Source: Candidatus Omnitrophota bacterium
GTDB taxonomy: Bacteria > Omnitrophota > Gorgyraeia > Gygaellales > Profunditerraquicolaceae
Length of the DNA: 26,844 nt
Reading direction: 5' to 3'
Assembly: GCA_028717985.1 (NCBI GenBank)
Contig: JAQUMS010000001.1
Span: forward strand, 1-26,844
Within the stretch, counting starts at the first letter, position 1. Every line of letters begins with the position of its first letter. The notes under the pieces were generated by a model. That model was given only the letters and a program-made list of their open reading frames with translations, had not been told where the DNA came from and searched no databases. Made by a program: the position numbers and the translations under genes. Below are positions 24,201-26,844 of this stretch, piece after piece.

Positions 24201-26844
24201 CCAGCTTTTCTTCTTGATACCAATTCTTTGGCGATTTCAGGATATAACAACACTGGCATCAAAGATGTCCATAAAGAACCATTACCCATAATTATTGCTT
24301 CGGATTCATTTAACGCTTTGACCGCCTGACTGCTTGCCTTAGGATAATGTAACGACGTCTGGTCGAGTCTTACAAAATCACGGCTTGCCTTTTCTTCATC
24401 CGCACCTACACGATGATGAAAAAATATCTCCCAGACAAAATCATCGTGGATACTATCTGTCATTCTTGTCTGCGTCCTAATAGAATCCCCATTCATATAT
24501 ACACCTACAAGCGAGCTGTGTTCATAATCATAACTAACGGGTATAAACTGTGTTCCCTTCAACGCCAACAACTGCTCTACTGTGAAAAATTCTCCCGCCT
24601 GAACGCCTTTCTCGCCGATTAATCCGTTATCATATGCCGCTCCCATCAACAATAAATTAGCACTCGACATTTTCTTTAACGGAATTATACCTTTGCTGAT
24701 TAATTCACGGTCAAGCATCTTTCCTAGATTTAATATACTAGAGGTAAATACAAAAGAATCTTCAGGAATTTCAAAATTAACTCCTTCTTGGTTCAAGATT
24801 TCCCCGCTTTCTATTGCTGATCTTAATTGCGCTTTCCTGACAGGATTTGACATCGCGGAAAGCATTTCGGCAAGCCTTCTTTCCCATACGGGATAAACTT
24901 CTTCAGCGGTAATACGCCCTTTAGTTGTCACAAATACAGGCATTTCTTTAGGATTAGACTCGCACCAGAATAATGTTAGTATCTTAAAATTGTCATCGCT
25001 TAAGAATATTGCCAATCCCGACGTATCGCCCGGCGGGATAAAATAAATACCTAATTTATTGAATAAACTCGCCATAATTTCCCAGCTTGCTCCTCCATCA
25101 TCCGATGATGAAATAATACAAGCTAAAAGTCGTAAGCCTTTGGCGATAAATTGCTGTAGCAAAGTTGTAGTAGCCTTACCACCTCCACCTAAATAGGCGA
25201 TTTTCGGTGGTGCACGTCCAGATTTCCCTTTAAGTATCTCCTGTTTATATCTTAAATAATATCCATCCTGGAAATATCCCGCTAAGGTCCGGCTGATGCT
25301 AATCTGGGTCTCTTTATGCGCCGCTTCGATATCACGAATTAAATCTTCATTTGTTTTTTTCAAATGATCTTTATATAACCACTGTAAAAATGCGAGTGTA
25401 CGAGCAGCCCGAGGATCTGTTCCCGCATAAAAATCTATTAAATTCAAGCCGTGATGTTGCAAATAAATTCTATCTATTATTTTAAAATAATCATCTATAC
25501 AGGAAACAGTGTTATATGCTTGCATTACGTCCTGTAATGCCCTGTTTAATTCTTGGCCCTGAGCAACTTTCATTCCTTTCAAATAAAGCCTGGTCCATGT
25601 AGAACTTTTTAAATAAGTAAGATTAAATGAATCATAGGTTTCGCTTAAAAAATCAATTTTCTCTTTAAAAGTTAGATTGTTATATCGTCGGGAATTTAAT
25701 TGTTCCTCCAGATATAATAATGACGCTATCGAACAATAATCATGCGATTTATCTTTCAAATCTCTAAAGTTTCCGCCTTTGGATATTCCATCAAGGAAAT
25801 AATATATTGCTCCCAATCCAAAACCTATATGTTTAAAGGCACTCCCCGATATCAGCTGTTTATTTCTCCCGTTTACATCATTTATATAACGATGTATCCC
25901 AGGAACAAGTTTAAACGGTTCATCTTCCGAATAAACCTCAAGATTACCAAATAGTATTGCATCTTCCCCTTTAATCCCTCGCTCTTTTAGATAATCCTGC
26001 AACGCATGATCTTTACCCGTTTTAATATTCCTGATATCTATTGAAGTTACGCCGGATTCCCGGACTATTATTGTTTCTTTCAAATCAGGATTTTGTTCAA
26101 TTGCCGCCTTAATGTCTTTAAAATATGATTCTCGTAAAGATTGTTCTTTTGCCTCTAAATTAAAAACTTCCAATTTCCTTGAAGGAAGATATATCATACT
26201 TATACTGTATACTCTTCCGGAAATATCTTTGTGGAAAATTATCTCCAGATCTTTAAATGTAAAATTAGGATATTTATTTCTCCATACACTCTTGTTTTGT
26301 TGATATTCATCCCAATATTTTTTCTTTAAATCTTGCAGAATATTATTTATGGCAGATACGGACTTTTCGGTAATATATGTTTTTTCGTTATATGTGTTTT
26401 TAGTCAGAGGTATTCCGTATTCATTGAATTCCACCTTGAATGTTCCAGCTGACGCATATATTACCAAATTCTTTCTCACATCATACGGTATCAGCTCCAC
26501 GACTCTTGAATAAATACCCTTTTCTTTCGTATGATCGTCATCGTAATACCGTAAGTTACTAATCAGCACGATCTTCTGCCCTTTCCTCAGCAGTTCCACC
26601 AACGGCTCCCGTACAAAGCTTTCTTTTAATGTCCCTTTACGGAATTTGTCATACGGCAAAATTACTCCATCCGGACCTCCCAATACTATTACTTCCGGAT
26701 TCCCGCTCCTTTCGTAGCCGCCGTCATTTTCAATTTTAGAGGGTTCATGTTCAACCCTGATCTTCTCAATAACCCCAACCAGATTCTCATTCTCATACAA
26801 TGGACTCTGCGTCTCAATTCCTGTAACCTTGCTCTCATCTATCC
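1..26844 (-). CDS. Internal part of one giant multidomain protein gene (at least 8,947 codons, both ends missing)
   Basis: I translated the minus strand from right edge to left edge in one phase and met no TAA, TAG or TGA. Codon first bases fall at 26842 and at 4, which are in phase across the window, so the frame needs no shift. Recognisable domains follow each other in this frame throughout: HAD-like, CofD-like, YdcF-like, HEAT-like, phosphoglucose isomerase, 2H, GT-B, helical repeats, HIT-type phosphorylase and glycogen synthase. No start codon with a ribosome-binding site can be chosen, because the frame is open upstream of the right edge; the stop lies beyond the left edge. At least two membrane regions (about 23563-23623 and 1-264) suggest a membrane-tethered product. 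Giant genes of this kind are known from Omnitrophota; that assignment is inferred from architecture. A residue number r maps to position 26842-3(r-1). Confidence 0.95.
340..1893 (-). other. Glycogen/starch synthase domain, GT5 (residues about 8317-8835)
   Basis: This is the clearest enzyme in the window. KVGGLADV (near 1828-1852) carries the Lys of the KxGGL ADP-glucose loop. HAHDKDSAL, TINNIRHQGVH, INGIDYNFYNP (cf. NGIDxxxWNP), LIARLDDQKG, PSLDEPCGLTQ (with the catalytic-type Glu) and RYVGGLADTI follow in the usual order, ending with SWNNSAIKYI. GlgA-type synthases add glucose from ADP- or UDP-glucose to the non-reducing end of alpha-1,4-glucan. The segment is about 518 residues, a little longer than a free-standing bacterial GlgA (about 480), and all main catalytic motifs are intact. 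It is followed within a few residues by an EQDGGSA motif and then by hydrophobic helices, so a soluble-type enzyme appears tied to the membrane. Confidence 0.9.
1895..2430 (-). other. Connector between phosphorylase-like and glycogen synthase domains
   Basis: About 180 residues of mixed strands and helices (for example YLHALVLIAGIELELP and EMYFDIISRTLYIFEKL). They start in a basic Ser/Lys/Arg-rich linker after EDGG and run directly into the first strand of the GT5 domain. I recognise no family. Confidence 0.4.
2440..3360 (-). other. GDP-hexose phosphorylase-like domain of the HIT superfamily (residues about 7828-8135)
   Basis: FNFHKANPQELLMSL (near 3128-3175) resembles the FNxxKxxxxEv segment of GDP-L-galactose/GDP-D-glucose phosphorylases (VTC2, GDPGP1). 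FNSLGGGTRVFHLHIQGFYY (near 2883-2942) gives the NSLG...HLHxQ active-site strand, with the HxHxQ triad whose second His is the nucleophile in HIT-type nucleotidyl transferases. Such enzymes split GDP-hexoses with phosphate, giving GDP and hexose-1-phosphate. The length is close to that of a GDPGP core. It lies between ENDGG (3362-3373) and EDGG (2429-2440), so it is framed exactly by the boundary motif. The exact sugar nucleotide cannot be read from sequence. Confidence 0.65.
3371..3944 (-). other. Helical region after the repeat array
   Basis: About 190 mostly helical residues link the repeats to the next enzyme domain. HNPIMAVFLEIQSG and VLKRVLQLFMIGEVN may be the ragged end of the array. 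Small-residue-rich sequence near 3400-3460 (FSASGFMPQGGIIAQ) looks like a flexible linker and leads into ENDGGDE at 3362-3373. No family recognised. Confidence 0.4.
3945..6128 (-). repeat. Eight tandem helical repeats of about 91 residues (residues about 6906-7633)
   Basis: Repeat units begin near 6120, 5855, 5570, 5310, 5037, 4765, 4486 and 4215, spaced 87-95 residues apart. Each has three recurring parts: a helix like (K/R)AxxILA; a core such as IVGRYYYIIHALAVSLPYSSL, IGNTYFVLRGLSRSLAYQEL or FGRYIYIFEGLADNVSYRGL; and a helix like YEYLLxEM followed by D..F...I..A. The units differ strongly in sequence, with no DNA-level identity, so the array is old and kept under selection. I do not recognise the repeat. 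By analogy with other alpha-solenoids it may be a scaffold or binding surface. Confidence 0.7.
6215..7860 (-). other. Unassigned beta-rich then helical region (residues about 6328-6876)
   Basis: The first 150 residues alternate strands (IDSKYLTLTSTTSRGEISIF, NLILTLSISVDP, VIEYSLTIPEDF) and look like one or two beta-sandwich domains. The remainder is helical and contains a Cys pair in LCEGCVTKD near 7130. It ends with an FFDGG motif at 6209-6217. I recognise no family. A beta-sandwich after a glucan-active GT-B domain could be carbohydrate-binding, but I see no signature for that. Confidence 0.4.
7860..9490 (-). other. GT-B domain of the alpha-glucan phosphorylase/synthase type (GT35/GT5-like; residues about 5785-6328)
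   Basis: The start AEISPMAGGLGRV resembles both the SGGLG loop of alpha-glucan phosphorylase and the K(T/V)GGL loop of starch synthase, but the Lys is missing. Later come GVTNGDNYVY (cf. NGxxxxxW), VVGYFGRLVPEKAGRKRAF (cf. the phosphorylase GfarRf..YKRa segment) and SDIGANGGLQLATPYWEG. That last motif stands where phosphorylases have EASGTSGMKAAxNG. The order and spacing fit a two-lobed GT-B fold of about 540 residues. Several conserved positions differ, so activity is uncertain. It may bind alpha-glucan or glucose-1-phosphate beside the GT5 domain at 340-1893. Confidence 0.5.
9500..10720 (-). other. Unassigned region with a winged-helix-like part
   Basis: The first 165 residues include short strands (KGGIIITAV, TFFIKYDHKKLTLFYF) and end at SDGG (10217-10225). 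After a short Pro/Gly-rich linker, about 9850-10110 contains helices with ITVNRILKKTKDVF and VISLLNGLRRRGLIV, the spacing of a winged helix-turn-helix domain. Nothing suggests DNA binding in this setting, so it may be a protein-binding variant. The following helices lead directly into the GT-B-like domain. Confidence 0.45.
10730..11614 (-). other. Unassigned helical region between two DGG motifs (residues about 5077-5371)
   Basis: This is nearly 300 residues of mainly helical sequence. A Cys/His/aromatic-rich patch (LHSCWFRSFVPGHEFG, near 11330-11385) comes first, then a Lys/Leu/Ile/Asn-rich coil-like part (near 10800-10990). I recognise no family. The DNA is among the most AT-rich in the window. 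It is bounded by EDGGE (11609-11620) and YRDGGE (about 10718-10732), so it may be a separate module. Confidence 0.5.
11625..13690 (-). other. Third, diverged CofD/YvcK-like domain with a beta-rich insert (residues about 4385-5073)
   Basis: WIGGAGIRTTSFLKSLV (near 13405-13460) and IDGVSDDGGHIRKLEDSLL (near 13285-13345) match the GGGTG and DDGGSSG loops. IIFGDCSFVTSLLPNLM (near 12120-12175) matches the GPGSLYTS loop, with the second Gly and the Ser altered. Between these, about 12290-12870 holds roughly 190 residues that do not occur in modules A and B, with alternating strands (KGVSFTLGGKKIKLTVNKNG). No HAD-like part precedes this copy; the intact HAD phosphatase does instead. The DNA is AT-rich. 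Altered loops make a binding rather than catalytic role possible. Confidence 0.6.
13705..14810 (-). other. HAD phosphatase-like domain with intact motifs (residues about 4011-4380)
   Basis: IVMSDGDGTLYG (near 14285-14320) carries the DxDGT motif I with the nucleophile Asp. LISGNDLG (near 14165-14195) is motif II with its Ser. LGDDEKKGGNDWPA (near 13935-13980) is a GDxxxxND-like motif IV. The arrangement is that of the Cof/phosphomannomutase/sucrose-phosphatase group of HAD enzymes, which mostly hydrolyse sugar phosphates. Unlike the HAD-like parts of modules A and B, nothing essential is missing. An N-terminal extension of about 130 residues is unassigned. The domain ends at NDGG (13691-13702). 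Confidence 0.65.
14820..15586 (-). other. 2H-phosphoesterase-like domain (residues about 3753-4008)
   Basis: There are two H-x-T motifs, DLHITLG (about 15268-15290) and YHMTLFY (about 15008-15030), roughly 87 residues apart. Each lies in a beta strand, as in the 2H superfamily (RNA 2',3'-cyclic phosphodiesterases, 2'-5' ligase-like proteins). The two His and two Thr form the active site in that family, so the domain may be active; the substrate is unknown. It begins directly after NDGG at 15593-15598. Its DNA is AT-richer and lacks the purine third-position bias of the sequence on both sides, so it looks like an insertion into a once continuous block. Confidence 0.55.
15588..15714. repeat. 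127-bp exact direct repeat, copy 2
   Basis: Internal partner of 26718-26844, at the end of module A. Beyond 15714 the sequence continues into the CofD-like domain, which shows what should lie upstream of the right edge if the repeat is longer than the window shows. Confidence 0.95.
15700..17150 (-). other. CofD/YvcK-like domain, module A (residues about 3232-3715)
   Basis: GGGGKATTTFL (near 17075-17110), ISSSDDGGASWEIM (near 16990-17035) and IVMGNGSLWTSLMPVLL (near 16180-16235) give the nucleotide-binding and phosphate loops of the CofD/YvcK fold. Compared with module B, the protein is well conserved but the codons are not. Module A ends in A or G at most third positions (GTA, GTG, AGG, ATA, GCG), while module B uses many T and C endings. 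The domain closes with a linker ending ENDGG at 15590-15598. Confidence 0.75.
17150..17830 (-). other. Helical connector, module A
   Basis: This is the paralogue of the helical connector at 25225-25874, with shared landmarks such as FKHIGFGLGVVYYFLDGMSK and FYAGIDARAARTLGFL. I recognise no family. The paired conservation marks it as a genuine part of the HAD-CofD unit rather than a spacer. Confidence 0.55.
17830..18658 (-). other. Degenerate HAD-like domain, module A (residues about 2729-3005)
   Basis: This domain has the same motif order as module B: VIVLGGPDGVI in place of DxDGT, LISN at motif II, GKDHAL at motif III, and LLFGN in place of the GD of motif IV. Both catalytic Asp positions are lost in the same way in both modules, so the change predates the duplication and is probably functional rather than decay. 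It starts directly after an SDGG motif (18653-18664). Its first 113 bases are identical to module B at 26613-26725. Confidence 0.6.
18549..18661. repeat. 113-bp exact direct repeat, copy 2 (start of module A)
   Basis: Partner of 26613-26725. It ends at the same GACGGCGG octamer that encodes the DGG motif; beyond it the two copies differ at once. Confidence 0.95.
18665..21180 (-). other. Phosphoglucose isomerase domain, extended (residues about 1888-2726)
   Basis: The SIS-type sugar-isomerase fold is well marked. TSGIGANEMYTHQ (about 20600-20645) sits at the first phosphate loop and EMSRSGSTKETVDFF (about 20440-20485) matches the SxSGTTxET sugar-phosphate loop. GDIGGRQMNRKTLMVYIP (about 20260-20320) matches the isomerase signature around GGR. 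FLQLNNEGANKNIAGG matches QLxxESxGK. A PGI-type C-terminal part follows, with LPGVAHTGIEAI near 18940 and a last strand in GGSPTIIFEV. PGI interconverts glucose-6-phosphate and fructose-6-phosphate in the cytosol. The pattern is closest to the PGI half of bifunctional transaldolase/PGI proteins. At about 840 residues it is longer than a normal PGI (about 450-550), with extra helical sequence at the N-terminus and in the middle. Third codon positions here are strongly purine-biased. Confidence 0.75.
21211..21272. repeat. 62-bp linker repeat with a 7-nt tandem core, copy 2
   Basis: Second copy, 1,110 bases away from the first and encoding PKDEGRRTKDANSKSYRDGG. The two copies flank the HEAT-like region and lie in the same frame. 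Confidence 0.95.
21300..22300 (-). other. HEAT-like helical repeat region (residues about 1515-1848)
   Basis: The part at about 22000-22200 shows alternating amphipathic helices with RMAEALGELGVNDEAV and ALSEALANRD, the pattern of HEAT/PBS-type repeats. The following residues (KALVELSIDAEDMLVRYRAV) continue it. Later helices, up to MAELPAAHIAEVVKMNAE near 21350, are less clearly repetitive. HEAT repeats usually bind other proteins. The region is bounded on the left by NDGG (21281-21292) and on the right by RDGG (22322-22333). Confidence 0.55.
22321..22382. repeat. 62-bp linker repeat with a 7-nt tandem core, copy 1
   Basis: Matches 21211-21272 with one mismatch (22341). On the plus strand it holds the DGG-encoding bases, a short AT-rich part and four CCTTCGT-type heptamers. 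It encodes PKDEGRRTKDANSMSYRDGG. Confidence 0.95.
22641..22666. repeat. Short CTTTGCT heptamer array
   Basis: Two exact CTTTGCT units, an imperfect CTTTCT and a partial CTTTGC. Directly beside it, about 22603-22640, is sequence made of AGCTCATAG/GATAGCAG-like words. Confidence 0.75.
22723..22758. repeat. Second octanucleotide tandem array
   Basis: Units CTTGGTCT, CTTGATCC, CTTGAGCA, CTTGGGCA and a partial CTTG have exact 8-base spacing. The array is separated from the first by TNDGG-encoding sequence. Confidence 0.85.
22781..22820. repeat. Octanucleotide tandem array (five CTTGGNNN-like units)
   Basis: Plus-strand units CTTAGCTT, CTTGGTCG, CTTGGGTT, CTTGGTCT and CTTGGACA follow with exact 8-base spacing. 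The array lies in the low-complexity linker and stays open in the coding frame. Confidence 0.85.
22960..23437 (-). other. YdcF/SanA-type DUF218 domain (residues about 1136-1295)
   Basis: The stretch contains a strand and loop TILLGND, then DKILVSGAQGR, then ILETKSTNTNENIKNA, then a strand in YTVILMSKPLQM. This order, especially the SGG-like loop and the E..S.NT.EN motif, is typical of the DUF218 family (YdcF, SanA, ElyC). Members are implicated in envelope polysaccharide and peptidoglycan-precursor metabolism, and YdcF binds S-adenosylmethionine. The enzymatic reaction is not established for most members. A membrane helix precedes it, as in some family members. A low-complexity linker follows. 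Confidence 0.7.
23563..23623 (-). other. Single predicted transmembrane helix
   Basis: The stretch FFGIVAGVGIGLAAGLWYA is an uncharged Gly/Ala/Val/Ile/Leu segment of about 19 residues, with the basic residues of HKTGKL directly after it. It starts about 17 residues after an NDGG motif and lies just before the YdcF-like domain. Some YdcF/SanA/ElyC-family proteins also carry an N-terminal membrane helix, so the helix may have come with that domain. It would tether the chain and place the parts on either side of it in different compartments, unless the later hydrophobic segments change the topology. Confidence 0.75.
23780..25224 (-). other. CofD/YvcK-like domain, module B (residues about 540-1021)
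   Basis: The N-terminal strand-loop IAYLGGGGKATTTLL and the following ISSSDDGGASWEIM correspond to the GGGTG and DDGGSSG motifs of the CofD/YvcK (UPF0052) fold. Further on, IIMGNGSLWTSLMPVLL matches the GPGSLYTS loop of YvcK. CofD transfers phospholactate to the F420 precursor, and YvcK binds UDP-sugars and acts in carbon metabolism and cell-wall synthesis. By motif this domain is closer to YvcK, so a nucleotide-sugar ligand is plausible but not shown. It is paralogous to module A: in one 108-residue stretch that I aligned by hand from YLGGGGKA, 86 residues are identical. The domain ends in a linker closed by NDGG at 23672-23683. Confidence 0.75.
25225..25874 (-). other. Helical connector between HAD-like and CofD-like domains, module B
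   Basis: About 215 residues, rich in Leu, Tyr, Lys and Glu, with the pattern of packed helices (for example FKHIGFGLGAIYYFLDGISK and FYAGTDPRAARTLAFL). The same region occurs in module A at 17150-17830 with clear residue-level similarity. I do not recognise the family. Because it always lies between the HAD-like and CofD-like parts, all three probably form one conserved unit. Confidence 0.55.
25875..26716 (-). other. Degenerate HAD-like domain, module B (residues about 43-323)
   Basis: The order of motifs follows the Cof/phosphomannomutase type of HAD phosphatase. A hydrophobic strand ends in VIVLGGPDGVI where motif I (DxDGT) is expected, LISN marks motif II, GKDHAL carries a motif III lysine, and AILFGN stands where motif IV has GD. 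The nucleophile Asp of motif I is replaced by Gly and the motif IV Asp by Asn, so I expect no phosphatase activity; a binding or scaffold role is more likely. It is followed without a break by a helical region and the CofD-like domain, the same order as in module A. The first part, up to about 26530, is nearly identical at DNA level to module A, while the rest has diverged. Confidence 0.6.
26613..26725. repeat. 113-bp exact direct repeat, copy 1 (start of module B)
   Basis: Identical to 18549-18661 and part of a nearly identical tract reaching to about 26529, with only a handful of differences. It overlaps the 127-bp repeat by the 8 bases 26718-26725 (GACGGCGG on the coding strand). Confidence 0.95.
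26717..26844 (-). other. C-terminal tail of a further HAD-CofD module, cut by the right edge
   Basis: The first 42 residues in the window match exactly the linker that closes module A (15588-15714), including SPLYENENLVGVIEKI and the final ENDGG. Since this stretch follows the CofD-like domain in both A and B, another HAD-CofD module probably lies just upstream, outside the window. The match is perfect at DNA level over 127 bases and then runs off the edge. The copy may therefore be real or may reflect an assembler stopping inside a repeat. Confidence 0.7.
26718..26844. repeat. 127-bp exact direct repeat, copy 1 (window right edge)
   Basis: Every base matches 15588-15714. The base before it differs (G at 26717, T at 15587), so the match starts exactly at 26718 and runs to the last base. 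It encodes the module-closing linker and its ENDGG. Confidence 0.95.

Noticed and set aside
1..26844. Several separate genes in an operon instead of one gene
   Set aside because: No in-frame stop separates any of the domains, and linkers continue in the same frame. Internal Met codons are present but have no stop before them.
1..26844. Nonribosomal peptide or polyketide synthase
   Set aside because: I saw no carrier-protein Ser motif, condensation HHxxxDG, adenylation or ketosynthase motifs; the recognised domains are carbohydrate-related.
1..26844. Recoded stop codons (alternative genetic code) or a decayed pseudogene
   Set aside because: The frame is open under the standard code, and key motifs of the GT5, HAD, PGI and 2H domains are intact.

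Overview
The whole window is the inside of one giant gene. Read on the minus strand in one phase (codon first bases at 26842, 26839 ... 4), I meet no stop codon from one edge to the other. That is 8,947 codons with neither the start nor the stop in view. The phase found by reading in from the right edge is the same as at the left edge, so no frameshift is needed. I see no RNA gene, CRISPR array, promoter, terminator or second gene. The plus-strand reading frames are antisense shadows. Very large multidomain genes have been reported in the uncultured candidate phylum Omnitrophota (OP3). That is my best guess for the source, from architecture alone.

Layout in protein order (high to low coordinates): the end of a repeat module cut by the right edge (26844-26717); module B, made of a degenerate HAD-like domain, a helical region and a CofD/YvcK-like domain (26716-23780); one transmembrane helix (23623-23563); a YdcF/DUF218-like domain (23437-22960); low-complexity linkers with 7- and 8-nt tandem repeats (22830-22323); HEAT-like helices (22300-21300); a long phosphoglucose isomerase domain (21180-18665); module A, the paralogue of B (18658-15700); a 2H-phosphoesterase-like domain (15586-14820); a HAD phosphatase-like domain with intact motifs (14810-13705); a third, diverged CofD-like domain with a beta-rich insert (13690-11625); unassigned helical and winged-helix-like stretches (11614-9500); a GT35/GT5-like GT-B domain (9490-7860); an unassigned beta-then-helical stretch (7860-6215); eight tandem ~91-residue helical repeats (6128-3945); a GDP-hexose phosphorylase/HIT-like domain (3360-2440); a complete glycogen/starch synthase GT5 domain (1893-340); and hydrophobic helices running off the left edge (264-1).

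The recognised domains point to one theme: sugar phosphates, nucleotide sugars and alpha-glucan. They include glycogen synthase, an alpha-glucan-phosphorylase-like fold, phosphoglucose isomerase, GDP-hexose phosphorylase, HAD sugar-phosphatase types, CofD/YvcK and YdcF. They sit on a membrane-tethered chain, which suggests a covalently assembled carbohydrate-metabolism or envelope-glycan machine. The function is inference.

The most unusual internal signal is a recurring Asp-Gly-Gly motif, most often NDGG or RDGG, at 17 places. Nearly all lie between domains. Its codons vary, so it seems to be kept as protein. Several changes in base composition and one recombination junction fall on it. The right edge ends in an exact 127-bp copy of an internal segment, which looks like a contig end in an assembly graph.
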